Below, in pieces: positions 7,373-14,799 of a stretch of DNA of 64,000 bases. A program made the translations under genes and the position numbers. Where the stretch lies: positions 1 through 64,000 of the forward strand of contig NZ_MAQA01000013.1 of NCBI RefSeq assembly GCF_001692445.1. The letters run 5' to 3'. The stretch comes from Oerskovia enterophila (GTDB lineage Bacteria; Actinomycetota; Actinomycetes; Actinomycetales; Cellulomonadaceae). The first letter of the stretch is position 1. Every line of letters starts with the position of its first letter. Below the pieces are notes generated by a model. It was not told the DNA's origin and ran no database searches. It worked only from the letters and a program-made list of their open reading frames with translations.

Positions 7373-9768
7373 CGGCGCGCCAGCTCGGAGCGCATGCGGC
7401 GGGTGGACCGTCGGTTCCGGAAGAACGCCGAGACGAGGTCTCCGACGCCCCGGAAGAAGCGGCCGTTGACGATCGTGACCAGCGCGGCGGCCATGTCCAT
7501 GCTCACGGCGCCGTTCGTCATCTTCGCGATGGCGCGGAACGGCATCCCGCGCAGGAACAGCAGGTTCAGGTCGGGGGTGCCCTTGGCCTCGGCGCGGGCG
7601 ATCCGTCGCGCCAGCTCGCGGTATGCGAGCCGGGCCAGGGGGCTGCGCGCGTGCTCCAGGTCCGACAGGGGGCTGTTGACCCCGAGCGGCCCGGTCGCTC
7701 GGCCCCTGGCTGCCAGCGGGCGACCCAGGAGGGAAGCGAACACGTCGTCGGGCACGTCCGTGACCGCACCGGTCCGGTACTGCTGCGGCACGGCCGTCGC
7801 GGCAGCGCCGGGAGCGGTTCCCGTCAGGACGTGCTCGGCCGCGAGCAGCACGGTCTCGACGTCGGAGCCGACCTCGAGGGACCACGTGCCGCCCTCGGTC
7901 TCCCAGGTTCCCGTCGCCGTCGAGAAGTGGCGGAAGGTGAAGCGGTCGAACGCGATGCGCGCGCGCTGGGACTCCCCCGGCTCGAGGTGGACCTTCGCGA
8001 AGCCCTTGAGCTCGCGCACGGGGCGGTGCACGCCGTCGGTCTCCCGTCGGCCCACGTACAGCTGCGCGACCTCGGCTCCCGCGACGTCCCCCGTGTTGGT
8101 CAGGGTGAACGTCACGCCCTCGGCGTCGACCTCGAGGTCCGCGTACGCGAACGTGGTGTAGCTCAGCCCGAACCCGAACGGGAAGGCCACCGGCGCACCG
8201 ACGCTCGAGTAGTAGCGGTAGCCCACGTAGGGGCCCTCGCGGTACTCGGCGTCGACCCCCTCACCCGGGTAGTAACGGTACGTCGGGGTGTCCTCGAGCC
8301 GGACGGGGTACGTCTCCGCGAGGCGACCGGACGGGTTCACCGCACCGGTCAGCACCCGGACCACCGCCTCGGCGCCCCCCTGCCCGCCGAGGTAGCCGTG
8401 GACCAGGGCGGAGCACTGCGAGAGCCAGGGCACCTCGACGACCGAACCTGCACTGAGGACGACGACGATCCGGCTCGTGACCGAGGAGATCCGCGCCAGG
8501 AGCTCGACCTGGCTCGAGGGAAGCCGCAGGTGCGAGCGGTCCTGGCCCTCGGACTCGCTGATCTCGTCGAGCCCCAGGTAGAGCAGGACGACGTCGGCCG
8601 ACCGGGCCGCGTCGACGGCCTCGGCGACGAGCGTCGGGTCCGACGCCCCGCCGCGCGTGAAGCCCTGTGCGGTCGCGACGACCTCGAGGTCGGAGCCGGC
8701 GAGCGCGTCGAGCGCCGTCGTGAGCCGGGTCGGGTTGACGACCGAGGAGCCGGCCCCCTGGTAGCGCGGCGTGGACGCGAAGTCGCCCACGACCGCGACC
8801 CGGGTGCCCGCAGCGAGCGGCAGGACACGGTCCTCGTTGCGCAGCAGCACGGCGCTCTGTTCGGCAGCTGTGCGCGCGAGCTCGTGGTGGGCGTCAGGGT
8901 CGACCTCGCGGCTCGCTCCCCCGATCCGGCTCACGAGGACCTTCATCTCCTCGACCCGCGCGTCGAGGTCGGCCATGTCGAGGTCGCCTCGACCGACTGC
9001 GTCCACGATCTGCGCGGCGGAGTCGAGCCCCGGCGACGGCATCTCGAGCGTCCCGCCCCGACGCACTGCCTCGACCGCGTCGTTGCCACCGCCCCAGTCG
9101 GTCACGACGGCCCCGTCGAACCCCCACTCGTCGCGCAGGACCTGCTGGAGCAGGAACGGGTTCTCGTTGGCGTAGGTGCCGTTGAGCAGGTTGTAGCTCG
9201 ACATGATCGAGTACGGCGCGGACTCACGGACGACGACCTCGAAGCCCGTCAGGTAGATCTCGCGCAACGTCCGCTCGTCGACCACGGAGTCGCTCGTCAT
9301 GCGACGCAGCTCCTGGCTGTTGGCCGCGAAGTGCTTGGGGCATGCCGCGACGCCGCGCGACTGGATGCCGCGCACGTAGCCTGCCGCGAGACGTCCGGAG
9401 AGCAGCGGGTCCTCGGAGAAGTACTCGAAGTTGCGCCCGCACAGCGGGCTGCGCTTGACGTTGAGCCCCGGGCCGAGGAGCACGTCGACCCCCTGGTCGG
9501 CGGCCTCGGCACCGAGCGCCTCACCCACGGACCGCGCGAGCTCGGGGTCCCAGCTGTTGGCGACCGTGGCCGCGGTCGGGAAGCAGGTCGCGGGCTGCGA
9601 GGCGCCGAGACCGAGGTGGTCGGCCGAGCCCGTCTGCTTGCGGACGCCATGAGGCCCGTCGGACAGCCACAGCGTCCGGATCCCGTGCCGCGGTACCGCA
9701 CGTGTCTCCCAGACGCTCTCCCCGCTCAGGAGTGCGGCCTTCTCGAGCGTCGTCAGTTCTTCCGTCAT
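7369..9768 (-). CDS. GH3 beta-glucosidase-type hydrolase, cytoplasmic, with C-terminal extension
   Basis: A 799-residue glycoside hydrolase family 3 enzyme. The N-terminal barrel has DGPHGVR, GPGLNVKRSPLCGRNFEYFSEDP, KHFAANSQE and the nucleophile D224 in VVTDWGG. The second domain holds the acid/base motif ESEGQDR (about 405-411). A fibronectin-III-like domain follows (FTLTNTGDVAGAEVAQLYVG), then an unusual tail of about 130 residues of helical, basic sequence. There is no signal peptide, so it should act inside the cell. The ATG at 9768 starts directly at MTEELTTLEKAALLSG, typical of GH3; the in-frame extension upstream is Arg/Pro noise. It lies between two GtrA paralogues and is coupled to the downstream one by a 4-nt overlap. 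Substrate unknown. Confidence 0.92.
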   Translation of the reverse strand: MTEELTTLEKAALLSGESVWETRAVPRHGIRTLWLSDGPHGVRKQTGSADHLGLGASQPATCFPTAATVANSWDPELARSVGEALGAEAADQGVDVLLGPGLNVKRSPLCGRNFEYFSEDPLLSGRLAAGYVRGIQSRGVAACPKHFAANSQELRRMTSDSVVDERTLREIYLTGFEVVVRESAPYSIMSSYNLLNGTYANENPFLLQQVLRDEWGFDGAVVTDWGGGNDAVEAVRRGGTLEMPSPGLDSAAQIVDAVGRGDLDMADLDARVEEMKVLVSRIGGASREVDPDAHHELARTAAEQSAVLLRNEDRVLPLAAGTRVAVVGDFASTPRYQGAGSSVVNPTRLTTALDALAGSDLEVVATAQGFTRGGASDPTLVAEAVDAARSADVVLLYLGLDEISESEGQDRSHLRLPSSQVELLARISSVTSRIVVVLSAGSVVEVPWLSQCSALVHGYLGGQGGAEAVVRVLTGAVNPSGRLAETYPVRLEDTPTYRYYPGEGVDAEYREGPYVGYRYYSSVGAPVAFPFGFGLSYTTFAYADLEVDAEGVTFTLTNTGDVAGAEVAQLYVGRRETDGVHRPVRELKGFAKVHLEPGESQRARIAFDRFTFRHFSTATGTWETEGGTWSLEVGSDVETVLLAAEHVLTGTAPGAAATAVPQQYRTGAVTDVPDDVFASLLGRPLAARGRATGPLGVNSPLSDLEHARSPLARLAYRELARRIARAEAKGTPDLNLLFLRGMPFRAIAKMTNGAVSMDMAAALVTIVNGRFFRGVGDLVSAFFRNRRSTRRMRSELARR

Positions 9769-9880
9769 GGTCTGCTTCCGTTCGCCCCGCGGCACGTGTG
9801 CGGCTCGCGGGTGTACTGGTGTGGTTCTGTCTCGCCTGCTCGTCCGGACGGTCCGCGACGGCCCGGCTCCGGGACGGGGA

Positions 9881-10558
9881 CTACGTCGCGTGGGCAGGGA
9901 CCCGCTCGACGGCGTCCGGCACCGGGCCGGAGTCGCCGTCACCGTCGCTACCCGGCCCGGGCTCCTGCCTGAAGATGATCTTGAGGATCGGGAAGTACAC
10001 GACGACCGAGATCAGCGCGTTGACGATCATCGTGACGACGTCGGCCCCGGCCTCCCCCGTGCTGCCCCAGCGGTCGACCATGAACTGGTAGATCGGGTCC
10101 TTGTAGAACCCTTGGAGCGCTGCGGCGGCAAAGGTGATGACGACGTACGCGACCGTGTACCAGGCCGCCGCGCGCCAGATGTTCGTGCTGGACTTGAAGG
10201 TGATGTTGCGCTGGGCGAAGAAGTTGATGACCTGGGCGACGAGCAGGGTGATCTGCACCGCCAGGAAGTAGGCGAGCCCTCCGCCGCCGTCCGGCAGCGC
10301 CCCCGCCGCGTAGTCGAAGATGAAGAAGGTCGAGCCGTCGGCGTTCGTGTTCACGGCGAACGCCTGGAACGACTGATCCACGAGCGACGTCATCGTGAAG
10401 ACCCACTTGATCAGGGGCATGAGCGCCAGCTGGAGCACGGTCATACCGGTGCTCAGGAGCGAGAAGACGACGAACTGTGCGACGGCCGGACGCCTCTCCG
10501 AGAAGTCGTTCCACGACCTGAGCACGCGCGTCTCCCTGATGCTGTTCGGTCTGTCCAC
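9881..10558 (-). CDS. GtrA-family membrane protein (copy 2)
   Basis: A 225-residue paralogue of the product of 6599-7372, with the same four-helix plan (QFVVFSLLSTGMTVLQLALM, GGGGLAYFLAVQ, NFFAQRNITFKSST). The N- and C-tails are different and shorter. The start is GTG at 10558, with AAGGAG about 9 nt before it. It is the first gene of the minus-strand unit, 112 bp ahead of the GH3 gene. Two GtrA copies around one hydrolase suggest duplication of the flippase, perhaps for two lipid-linked sugars. Facing it across 820 bp is the XRE/ImmA cassette. Confidence 0.85.
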   Translation of the reverse strand: MDRPNSIRETRVLRSWNDFSERRPAVAQFVVFSLLSTGMTVLQLALMPLIKWVFTMTSLVDQSFQAFAVNTNADGSTFFIFDYAAGALPDGGGGLAYFLAVQITLLVAQVINFFAQRNITFKSSTNIWRAAAWYTVAYVVITFAAAALQGFYKDPIYQFMVDRWGSTGEAGADVVTMIVNALISVVVYFPILKIIFRQEPGPGSDGDGDSGPVPDAVERVPAHAT

Positions 10559-10767
10559 CTGCGTGTCTCCTTCGACTGTCCACGAGCTGTCGCAGGGACG
10601 AGGCCGCTCGCCCTCACCGCCGATGCGGGGAGGACGTGAACGACGTCCCGGGTCGCGACCACCTCCGCGCGGGGCTGCGACGCCCGACGACCGGTGGGTG
10701 GCGCCCGAGGGCGACTGGTAACGAACTCATCACAGCCCACACCCGACGAGGCGCCGAGCCGGTTTGC

Positions 10768-10797
10768 ATAACCTGTCGGTTCTGGCGCACAAACTGT
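10768..10797 (-). promoter_or_regulatory. Candidate LytTR binding site (9-12-9 direct repeat)
   Basis: On the minus strand ACAGTTTGT is followed by 12 nt and ACAGGTTAT. The first copy fits the published LytTR consensus [TA][AC][CA]GTTN[AG][TG] at all nine positions, the second at eight, and the 12-nt gap is the usual one (21-bp period). It points towards the GtrA/GH3/GtrA/GT2 operon whose first codon is about 210 bp downstream. A possible -10 (TGTGAT) lies 33 nt downstream with no good -35, as expected for an activated promoter. Confidence 0.5.
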
Positions 10798-11183
10798 CGC
10801 GCGCCCCGGCCGGGGACCGACCAGCGACGCGTCCTCCTGGGGCCGGGCGCAGGGGAACCACGGCGGTGCGGGGAAGCCGTCGGAAGCCGGGCTCGGGGGA
10901 TCGTCCGGCTCACCGACAGGCCGACCGGCCCGGTCCTGGTGGCGTTCGGGAGCCGGCCTCGCCGTGGGAGCGCGTCGCGCCGCCCGCACGTGGGAGCGGC
11001 GGTCGCCGCGGGCCGCTCGTGCGCAACCGACAGCGGCGCCTTCCGGGGACCCCCTGCTCCCCCGGAAGCGCCGCGCGGGCGCGCTCGGACGGGACGCACG
11101 ACCCCCAAGGCCTCGACCGTCACGAGCTACGACACCCGTACTCTACTGACGGCAAAGTCGCCTCGAGGTCGAAGTTCCCGCAG

Positions 11184-11199
11184 ATGAGAGAGCTCTCAT
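11184..11199. promoter_or_regulatory. Dyad ATGAGAG-AG-CTCTCAT, possible operator
   Basis: A perfect 7-bp inverted repeat with a 2-nt centre, about 180 bp before the XRE regulator gene. Size and symmetry suit a dimeric helix-turn-helix protein. Whether the XRE protein binds it is inference. Confidence 0.3.
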
Positions 11200-11366
11200 G
11201 TGAACTGCACCACATCGTCACGAACGGTGCCCCTGATCCCCGTCCGCACCCCACGCACGTCAACCCGGCCCAGCCCGCGCGGCACCGGACCGGTCGCGGC
11301 AAGCCCCGCCGTCGGGCCTGTGAGATCTCTCCCTGCGGAGTGCCACCAGCACCCGCCCGTTCCTGG

Positions 11367-11372
11367 GACAAT
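11367..11372 (+). promoter_or_regulatory. -10-like element (GACAAT) before the XRE gene
   Basis: GACAAT ends 6 nt before the GTG start codon and no good -35 is seen. This layout implies a leaderless mRNA for the XRE/ImmA cassette. Confidence 0.35.
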
Positions 11373-11378
11373 CGAGAG

Positions 11379-11816
11379 GTGACGACACACGAGAACCCTC
11401 CGGGCGAGCGGCTCAGCCGCGCGTTCCAGCACCGACTCAACGAGCTCTTCGCGACCCGACAGCGTGCCGGACGCGGCGCGACCAACCGCGAGGTCGCGAA
11501 CTGGATGACCGAGCACGGCTACGCCGTCAAGGAGGCCTACCTCAGCGCGCTCCGCGGCGGCCACCGCACCTCGCCCTCGCTGCGCATCATCGAAGGCCTC
11601 GCGGCGTACTTCGGCGTCGAGCCCAAGGACCTCCTCGACACGGGAGAGGACCCCAAGAAGGAGCTCCGGCTCGCCCTCAACGACCACGGCGTCGAGGCCT
11701 TCGCGCTGCGCGCCGAGGGCCTGTCCGCGGAGAACGTGCGCGCCGTGACCCAGCTCCTGGACCAGATGCGCCGGATGCAGTCGCTCCCGGCCGTCGATCC
11801 CGTCGACGAGTCGTGA
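11379..11816 (+). CDS. XRE-family helix-turn-helix regulator of an ImmA-type pair
   Basis: A 145-residue DNA-binding protein. A helix-turn-helix occupies about residues 10-85 (LNELFATRQ, NREVANWMTEHGYAVKEAYLSALRGGHRTSPSLRIIEGLAAYFGVEPKDLLD), the form usual for actinobacterial regulators next to ImmA peptidases. The C-terminal part (AEGLSAENVRAVTQLLDQMRRMQ) is a helical segment likely to dimerise. The GTG start sits 6 nt behind a GACAAT -10-like element; an extension upstream reads as non-coding. Its stop overlaps the next start as GTGA. It probably represses its own cassette until the partner peptidase removes it; that mechanism is known for the ImmA/ImmR family, not shown here. Confidence 0.85.
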   Translation: MTTHENPPGERLSRAFQHRLNELFATRQRAGRGATNREVANWMTEHGYAVKEAYLSALRGGHRTSPSLRIIEGLAAYFGVEPKDLLDTGEDPKKELRLALNDHGVEAFALRAEGLSAENVRAVTQLLDQMRRMQSLPAVDPVDES

Positions 11817-12229
11817 ACGAGCATCGCACCCGCCTGACCGCGGCAGGACTCGACCGAGCCCGCAGCATCGACGACGCCCGGCGCATCGTCGCGACCCTGC
11901 GCGAGCGGCCCATCGACGTCGTCGACGGCCCACTGGGTGAGGGGATCTCGGGGATGTGGCTGAGCATGCCCGACGGCGAGAAGATCATCGTCAACTCCGA
12001 GGCGACCCTGTCCGAGCGCCACCGGCACCACATCATCGCGCACGAGCTGGTCCACATCCTCGACGCGTGCGACGACCCCGACGCCCCGCCGCCCGGACCC
12101 CAGCGACGCAACCGCTACGAGGACCCGGTCGAGCACCGTGCCGAGTCGATCGCGAGCGAGCTCATGATGTCGATCGAGGCCACGGGCGGTGTCGCGCACC
12201 GCCTCGCCGGCATGGAGCGGTACCGGTGA
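11813..12229 (+). CDS. ImmA/IrrE-family zinc metallopeptidase
   Basis: A 138-residue peptidase of the ImmA/IrrE (COG2856) family. The zinc motif is HELVH at residues 77-81 and the likely third ligand is E107 in EHRAESIASELMM. ImmA-type enzymes cleave the XRE repressor encoded beside them when a signal arrives. It is coupled by 4-nt overlaps to the XRE gene before it and the membrane-protein gene after it, so all are made together. The protein is short and lacks the C-terminal sensor domain of IrrE, so the trigger may come from the membrane proteins encoded downstream (inference). Confidence 0.85.
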   Translation: MNEHRTRLTAAGLDRARSIDDARRIVATLRERPIDVVDGPLGEGISGMWLSMPDGEKIIVNSEATLSERHRHHIIAHELVHILDACDDPDAPPPGPQRRNRYEDPVEHRAESIASELMMSIEATGGVAHRLAGMERYR

Positions 12230-13323
12230 CCCTGCTCGCCTTCGCTCTCTTCGCCGGGGCCGCGCTCTGGACGGCTCTGCGCCACCGATCGCAGCACCGC
12301 GGGGACTACGCCCTGACCTGGGGGCTCGCGCTCGTGGCCGCTGCCTCGGCGCTGCGCATCAGCCAGGTCGAGTCGTTCCTGCTCGAGCACGCGCCCCCCG
12401 GCGCCCACGAGCTCGCCAAGCACGCCCTGCTCGTCGCCGGCTGCCTGTGCATCGCGGCGTGGGTCCAGGGCACCCAGGGGCCTCGGCCTCGTCCGACGTA
12501 CCTCGCCTCGGGGATCGTCGGGGTCGTCGGGGTGCTCGTGCTCGTCTTCGCGCTCAACGGCCCGTGGGAGCGGCAGGACTTCGACCTGCAGACCGGCGGC
12601 AAGCCCTGGATGGCCCTGTACTGGGCCGCGTACTACGGGGCGTTCCTCTGGGCCACGGCGACGTTCGGCGTCTCGACCGTCCGGAACCGGCAGGACCGTC
12701 CCCGTAGCGACCGCTGGGGCATGGACCTCGCCGCCGCGGGTGCGTTCGTCGGGGTGCTGTGGGCACTCCTGAGCGCCGTCAACATCGTCCTGCAGGAGCC
12801 GGGGGCGATCGAGCAGTACCGACTCCTCGGGATCCGCACGCGGTACCTGATCGCGGCGTCGAGCATCCTGCTCACGCTCGGGATCATGGGGCACCTGCTC
12901 TCGGCCGCACGGACCCGGCGACGCCGCCGGGCCGACCTGAGCGCGCTGCACGCGCACCTGGTCGACGCCGTCGCGGAGTCCCGCCTGTCGTCCGTGCGCC
13001 CCGAGGTCGCCGAGTACCACCGGACCATCGAGATCATGGACGCGCTCGCGACGCTGGCCCGCTACTCGGCCCCCCAGGACGCCGCGCAGGTCCGGACCCT
13101 GGTCGGCGACGCGCCCGAGCCCGTGCTGCGGGCGCTGCAGATCGACCTCGCCGCGACCCGGCGCGGCATGGACGAGCGACCAGAGGTCCCCGCGGACTGG
13201 AGCGCCTGGGCCGAGGACGACCACGCCCTGCGCCACCTGGGCAGGGCGTTCCGTGAGCAGACGAGCGAGAAGCGCGCGGTCGTGCTCGCCGGAGTCCTCG
13301 GCACCGAGCAGGAGCCGCGATGA
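12226..13323 (+). CDS. MAB_1171c-like multi-helix membrane protein
   Basis: A 365-residue protein with about seven transmembrane helices in the first 230 residues, then a charged cytoplasmic domain (RTRRRRRADLSALHAHLVDAV, RPEVAEYHRTIEIMDALATLARYS, EDDHALRHLGRAF) of about 130 residues. This plan matches the MAB_1171c putative transporter family (DUF6545-type C-terminal domain), which often sits beside XRE and ImmA genes in actinobacteria. GTG start, 4-nt overlaps on both sides. The cytoplasmic domain could carry a signal to the ImmA peptidase; the family has no proven function. Confidence 0.72.
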   Translation: MTLLAFALFAGAALWTALRHRSQHRGDYALTWGLALVAAASALRISQVESFLLEHAPPGAHELAKHALLVAGCLCIAAWVQGTQGPRPRPTYLASGIVGVVGVLVLVFALNGPWERQDFDLQTGGKPWMALYWAAYYGAFLWATATFGVSTVRNRQDRPRSDRWGMDLAAAGAFVGVLWALLSAVNIVLQEPGAIEQYRLLGIRTRYLIAASSILLTLGIMGHLLSAARTRRRRRADLSALHAHLVDAVAESRLSSVRPEVAEYHRTIEIMDALATLARYSAPQDAAQVRTLVGDAPEPVLRALQIDLAATRRGMDERPEVPADWSAWAEDDHALRHLGRAFREQTSEKRAVVLAGVLGTEQEPR

Positions 13324-13931
13324 CGCCCCCGGCCGGAGGGGCGGTCACCGCAGCCCCACCCCGCTGGGCCGTCGTCGTGACGGAGGTCCTCGCGCCGGGC
13401 TACACGGTCGCGGCTCTCGTCCTGGCCGCGGCCCTGTACGCGTCGCCCGGTCTGGCCGGCGCGCGCTACGTGGTGCTCGCGGTCCTGCTCTGCGGCGGGC
13501 TGCCCTACCTGTTCGTCCACGGGCTCGCGCGGGCCGAGGTCCTGGAGTCCCGTCACGTGCGCCCCCGGGCCCAGCGCCTCGTGGTCTTCGCAGGGCTCCT
13601 CGTCATCGAGGTCACGGCGATCCTCGTCCTGCACCTCGCGGGAGCGCCTCCCCTGCTCCCCCGGCTCCTCGCGGCCTACCTCGCGGGGATCGTCGCGATC
13701 GCCCTGGTCACCCCGTTCGTGCGCGCCTCGGTGCACACCGCCGTGTTCTCGGTCGCCGCGGGCGTCTCCACGGCCCTGTCCTGGTGGCTGGCGGCCGCGC
13801 TCCTGGCCGTCGCGGTCGTCGTCGGGCTCTCCCGCCTCGCGGTGCACGACCACTCCCGCCGCGAGGTCGTGACGGGACTCGTGCTCGGCGCCTCGGTGGG
13901 GGCCGCGGCCGCCGCGGCTCTCCTCGGCTGA
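13320..13931 (+). CDS. PAP2-like integral membrane protein
   Basis: A 203-residue protein with about six transmembrane helices. It has features like a reduced PAP2 phosphatase: an RPRAQR segment near residue 80, ASVHTAVFSVAAG in place of PSGH, and SRLAVHDHSRREVVTG in place of SRxxxxxHxxxD (with E for D). The catalytic set is therefore partly altered and activity is uncertain. Its ATG overlaps the stop of the MAB_1171c-like gene (ATGA). It closes the four-gene cassette. A lipid phosphatase or a purely structural partner are both possible. Confidence 0.6.
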   Translation: MTPPAGGAVTAAPPRWAVVVTEVLAPGYTVAALVLAAALYASPGLAGARYVVLAVLLCGGLPYLFVHGLARAEVLESRHVRPRAQRLVVFAGLLVIEVTAILVLHLAGAPPLLPRLLAAYLAGIVAIALVTPFVRASVHTAVFSVAAGVSTALSWWLAAALLAVAVVVGLSRLAVHDHSRREVVTGLVLGASVGAAAAAALLG

Positions 13932-14148
13932 CGTCCGGCGCGGCACCGGCGCCCGACACGTCTGAGCGCGCCCGTCCGGACAGGTACCGGACCTCACGCG
14001 GCGAGCCGATATCCCTTGACCTTCCCCGTACTGCGCGCGATCCTCGATCCATGCCGACGACGCCCCTCCTCGTGCCGCTGCCCGCTGCGACCACGCGACC
14101 AGCGGGCAGGCAGCAGGAGCTCCGGCCCCGGCGACCTCGCCCGGCGCC

Positions 14149-14778
14149 ATGACGAGCGCACTGCTCGCCGGGCTCGTCGCGGGCTACGCGATCGCCATCC
14201 CGGTGGGCGCGATCGCCGTCTACCTCGTGACGCTCACGGCCCGCACGCGTTTCGCGGTCGGGGCGGCCGCGGGCCTCGGCACCGCGACGGCCGACGGCAT
14301 CTACGCGACGGTCGCGGTCGTCGCGGGGGCCGTCGTCGCCCCGCTCGTCGCAGCCGTCCGCACGCCGCTGACCTGGGCGTCGGTCGCGGTCCTCGCCGTC
14401 CTCGCGTGGCGCACGTTCCGCCCCGCGCTCCAGCGCGTCCTGCCCGACGGCGCCACGCCCCGTCCGGCGACCGCCGACACCACTCCCGTGCGGGCCTACG
14501 CGACGCTGCTCGGCCTCACCCTGGTCAACCCCGCGACCGTGATCTACTTCGCCGTCCTCGTGGCCGGTGGCGCGCTGAGCCCCGACGCGACGGGCGCGGA
14601 GCGAGCGGTCTTCGTGCTCGCCGCGTTCGTCGCGTCCGCGAGCTGGCAGATGCTCGTCGCCGGTGGTGGCGCGGTGCTCGGGCGCGCCCTCACGAACGAC
14701 ACCGGCCAGCGCGTCACCGCTGCCGTGGGCGGCCTGGTGATCCTCGCGCTCGCGGTGCACCTGGCGCTCGGGGCCTGA
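14149..14778 (+). CDS. LysE/RhtB-family exporter
   Basis: A 209-residue membrane protein with about six helices. The N-terminal helix has the LysE signature (LVAGYAIAIPVGAIAVYLVTLTA) followed by GAAAGLGTATADGIYA; later come AYATLLGLTLVNPATVIYFAVLV and a terminal helix. The LysE superfamily exports amino acids or related solutes with proton antiport. Start at the ATG directly ahead of the first helix. It is the only gene between the XRE cassette and a convergent nucleotidyltransferase, and ends inside a terminator hairpin. Substrate not predictable. Confidence 0.85.
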   Translation: MTSALLAGLVAGYAIAIPVGAIAVYLVTLTARTRFAVGAAAGLGTATADGIYATVAVVAGAVVAPLVAAVRTPLTWASVAVLAVLAWRTFRPALQRVLPDGATPRPATADTTPVRAYATLLGLTLVNPATVIYFAVLVAGGALSPDATGAERAVFVLAAFVASASWQMLVAGGGAVLGRALTNDTGQRVTAAVGGLVILALAVHLALGA

Positions 14779-14799
14779 CGCGAGGGCGTCAGGCCCCGA
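14768..14799. terminator. Hairpin spanning two convergent stop codons
   Basis: A perfect 14-bp stem (14768-14781 with 14786-14799) and a 4-nt loop. It contains the stop codons of both the LysE gene (14776-14778) and the nucleotidyltransferase gene (14789-14791), so it can serve both strands. Confidence 0.7.

Larger units (their letters stand above)
10559..11378. other. 820-bp gene-free divergent region
   Basis: No frame here has convincing coding character; the open frames are Arg/Pro/Gly-rich products of GC bias. It separates the divergent GtrA/GH3 unit and XRE/ImmA cassette. It holds a LytTR-type paired repeat (10768-10797), a 16-bp dyad (11184-11199) and a -10-like element for the XRE gene (11367-11372). 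A small RNA cannot be ruled out. Confidence 0.6.

Noticed and set aside
10614-11123. A 169-codon minus-strand open frame in the 820-bp gap
   Set aside because: Arg/Pro/Gly-rich, no recognisable domain, no ribosome binding site, and it overlaps the candidate LytTR site.
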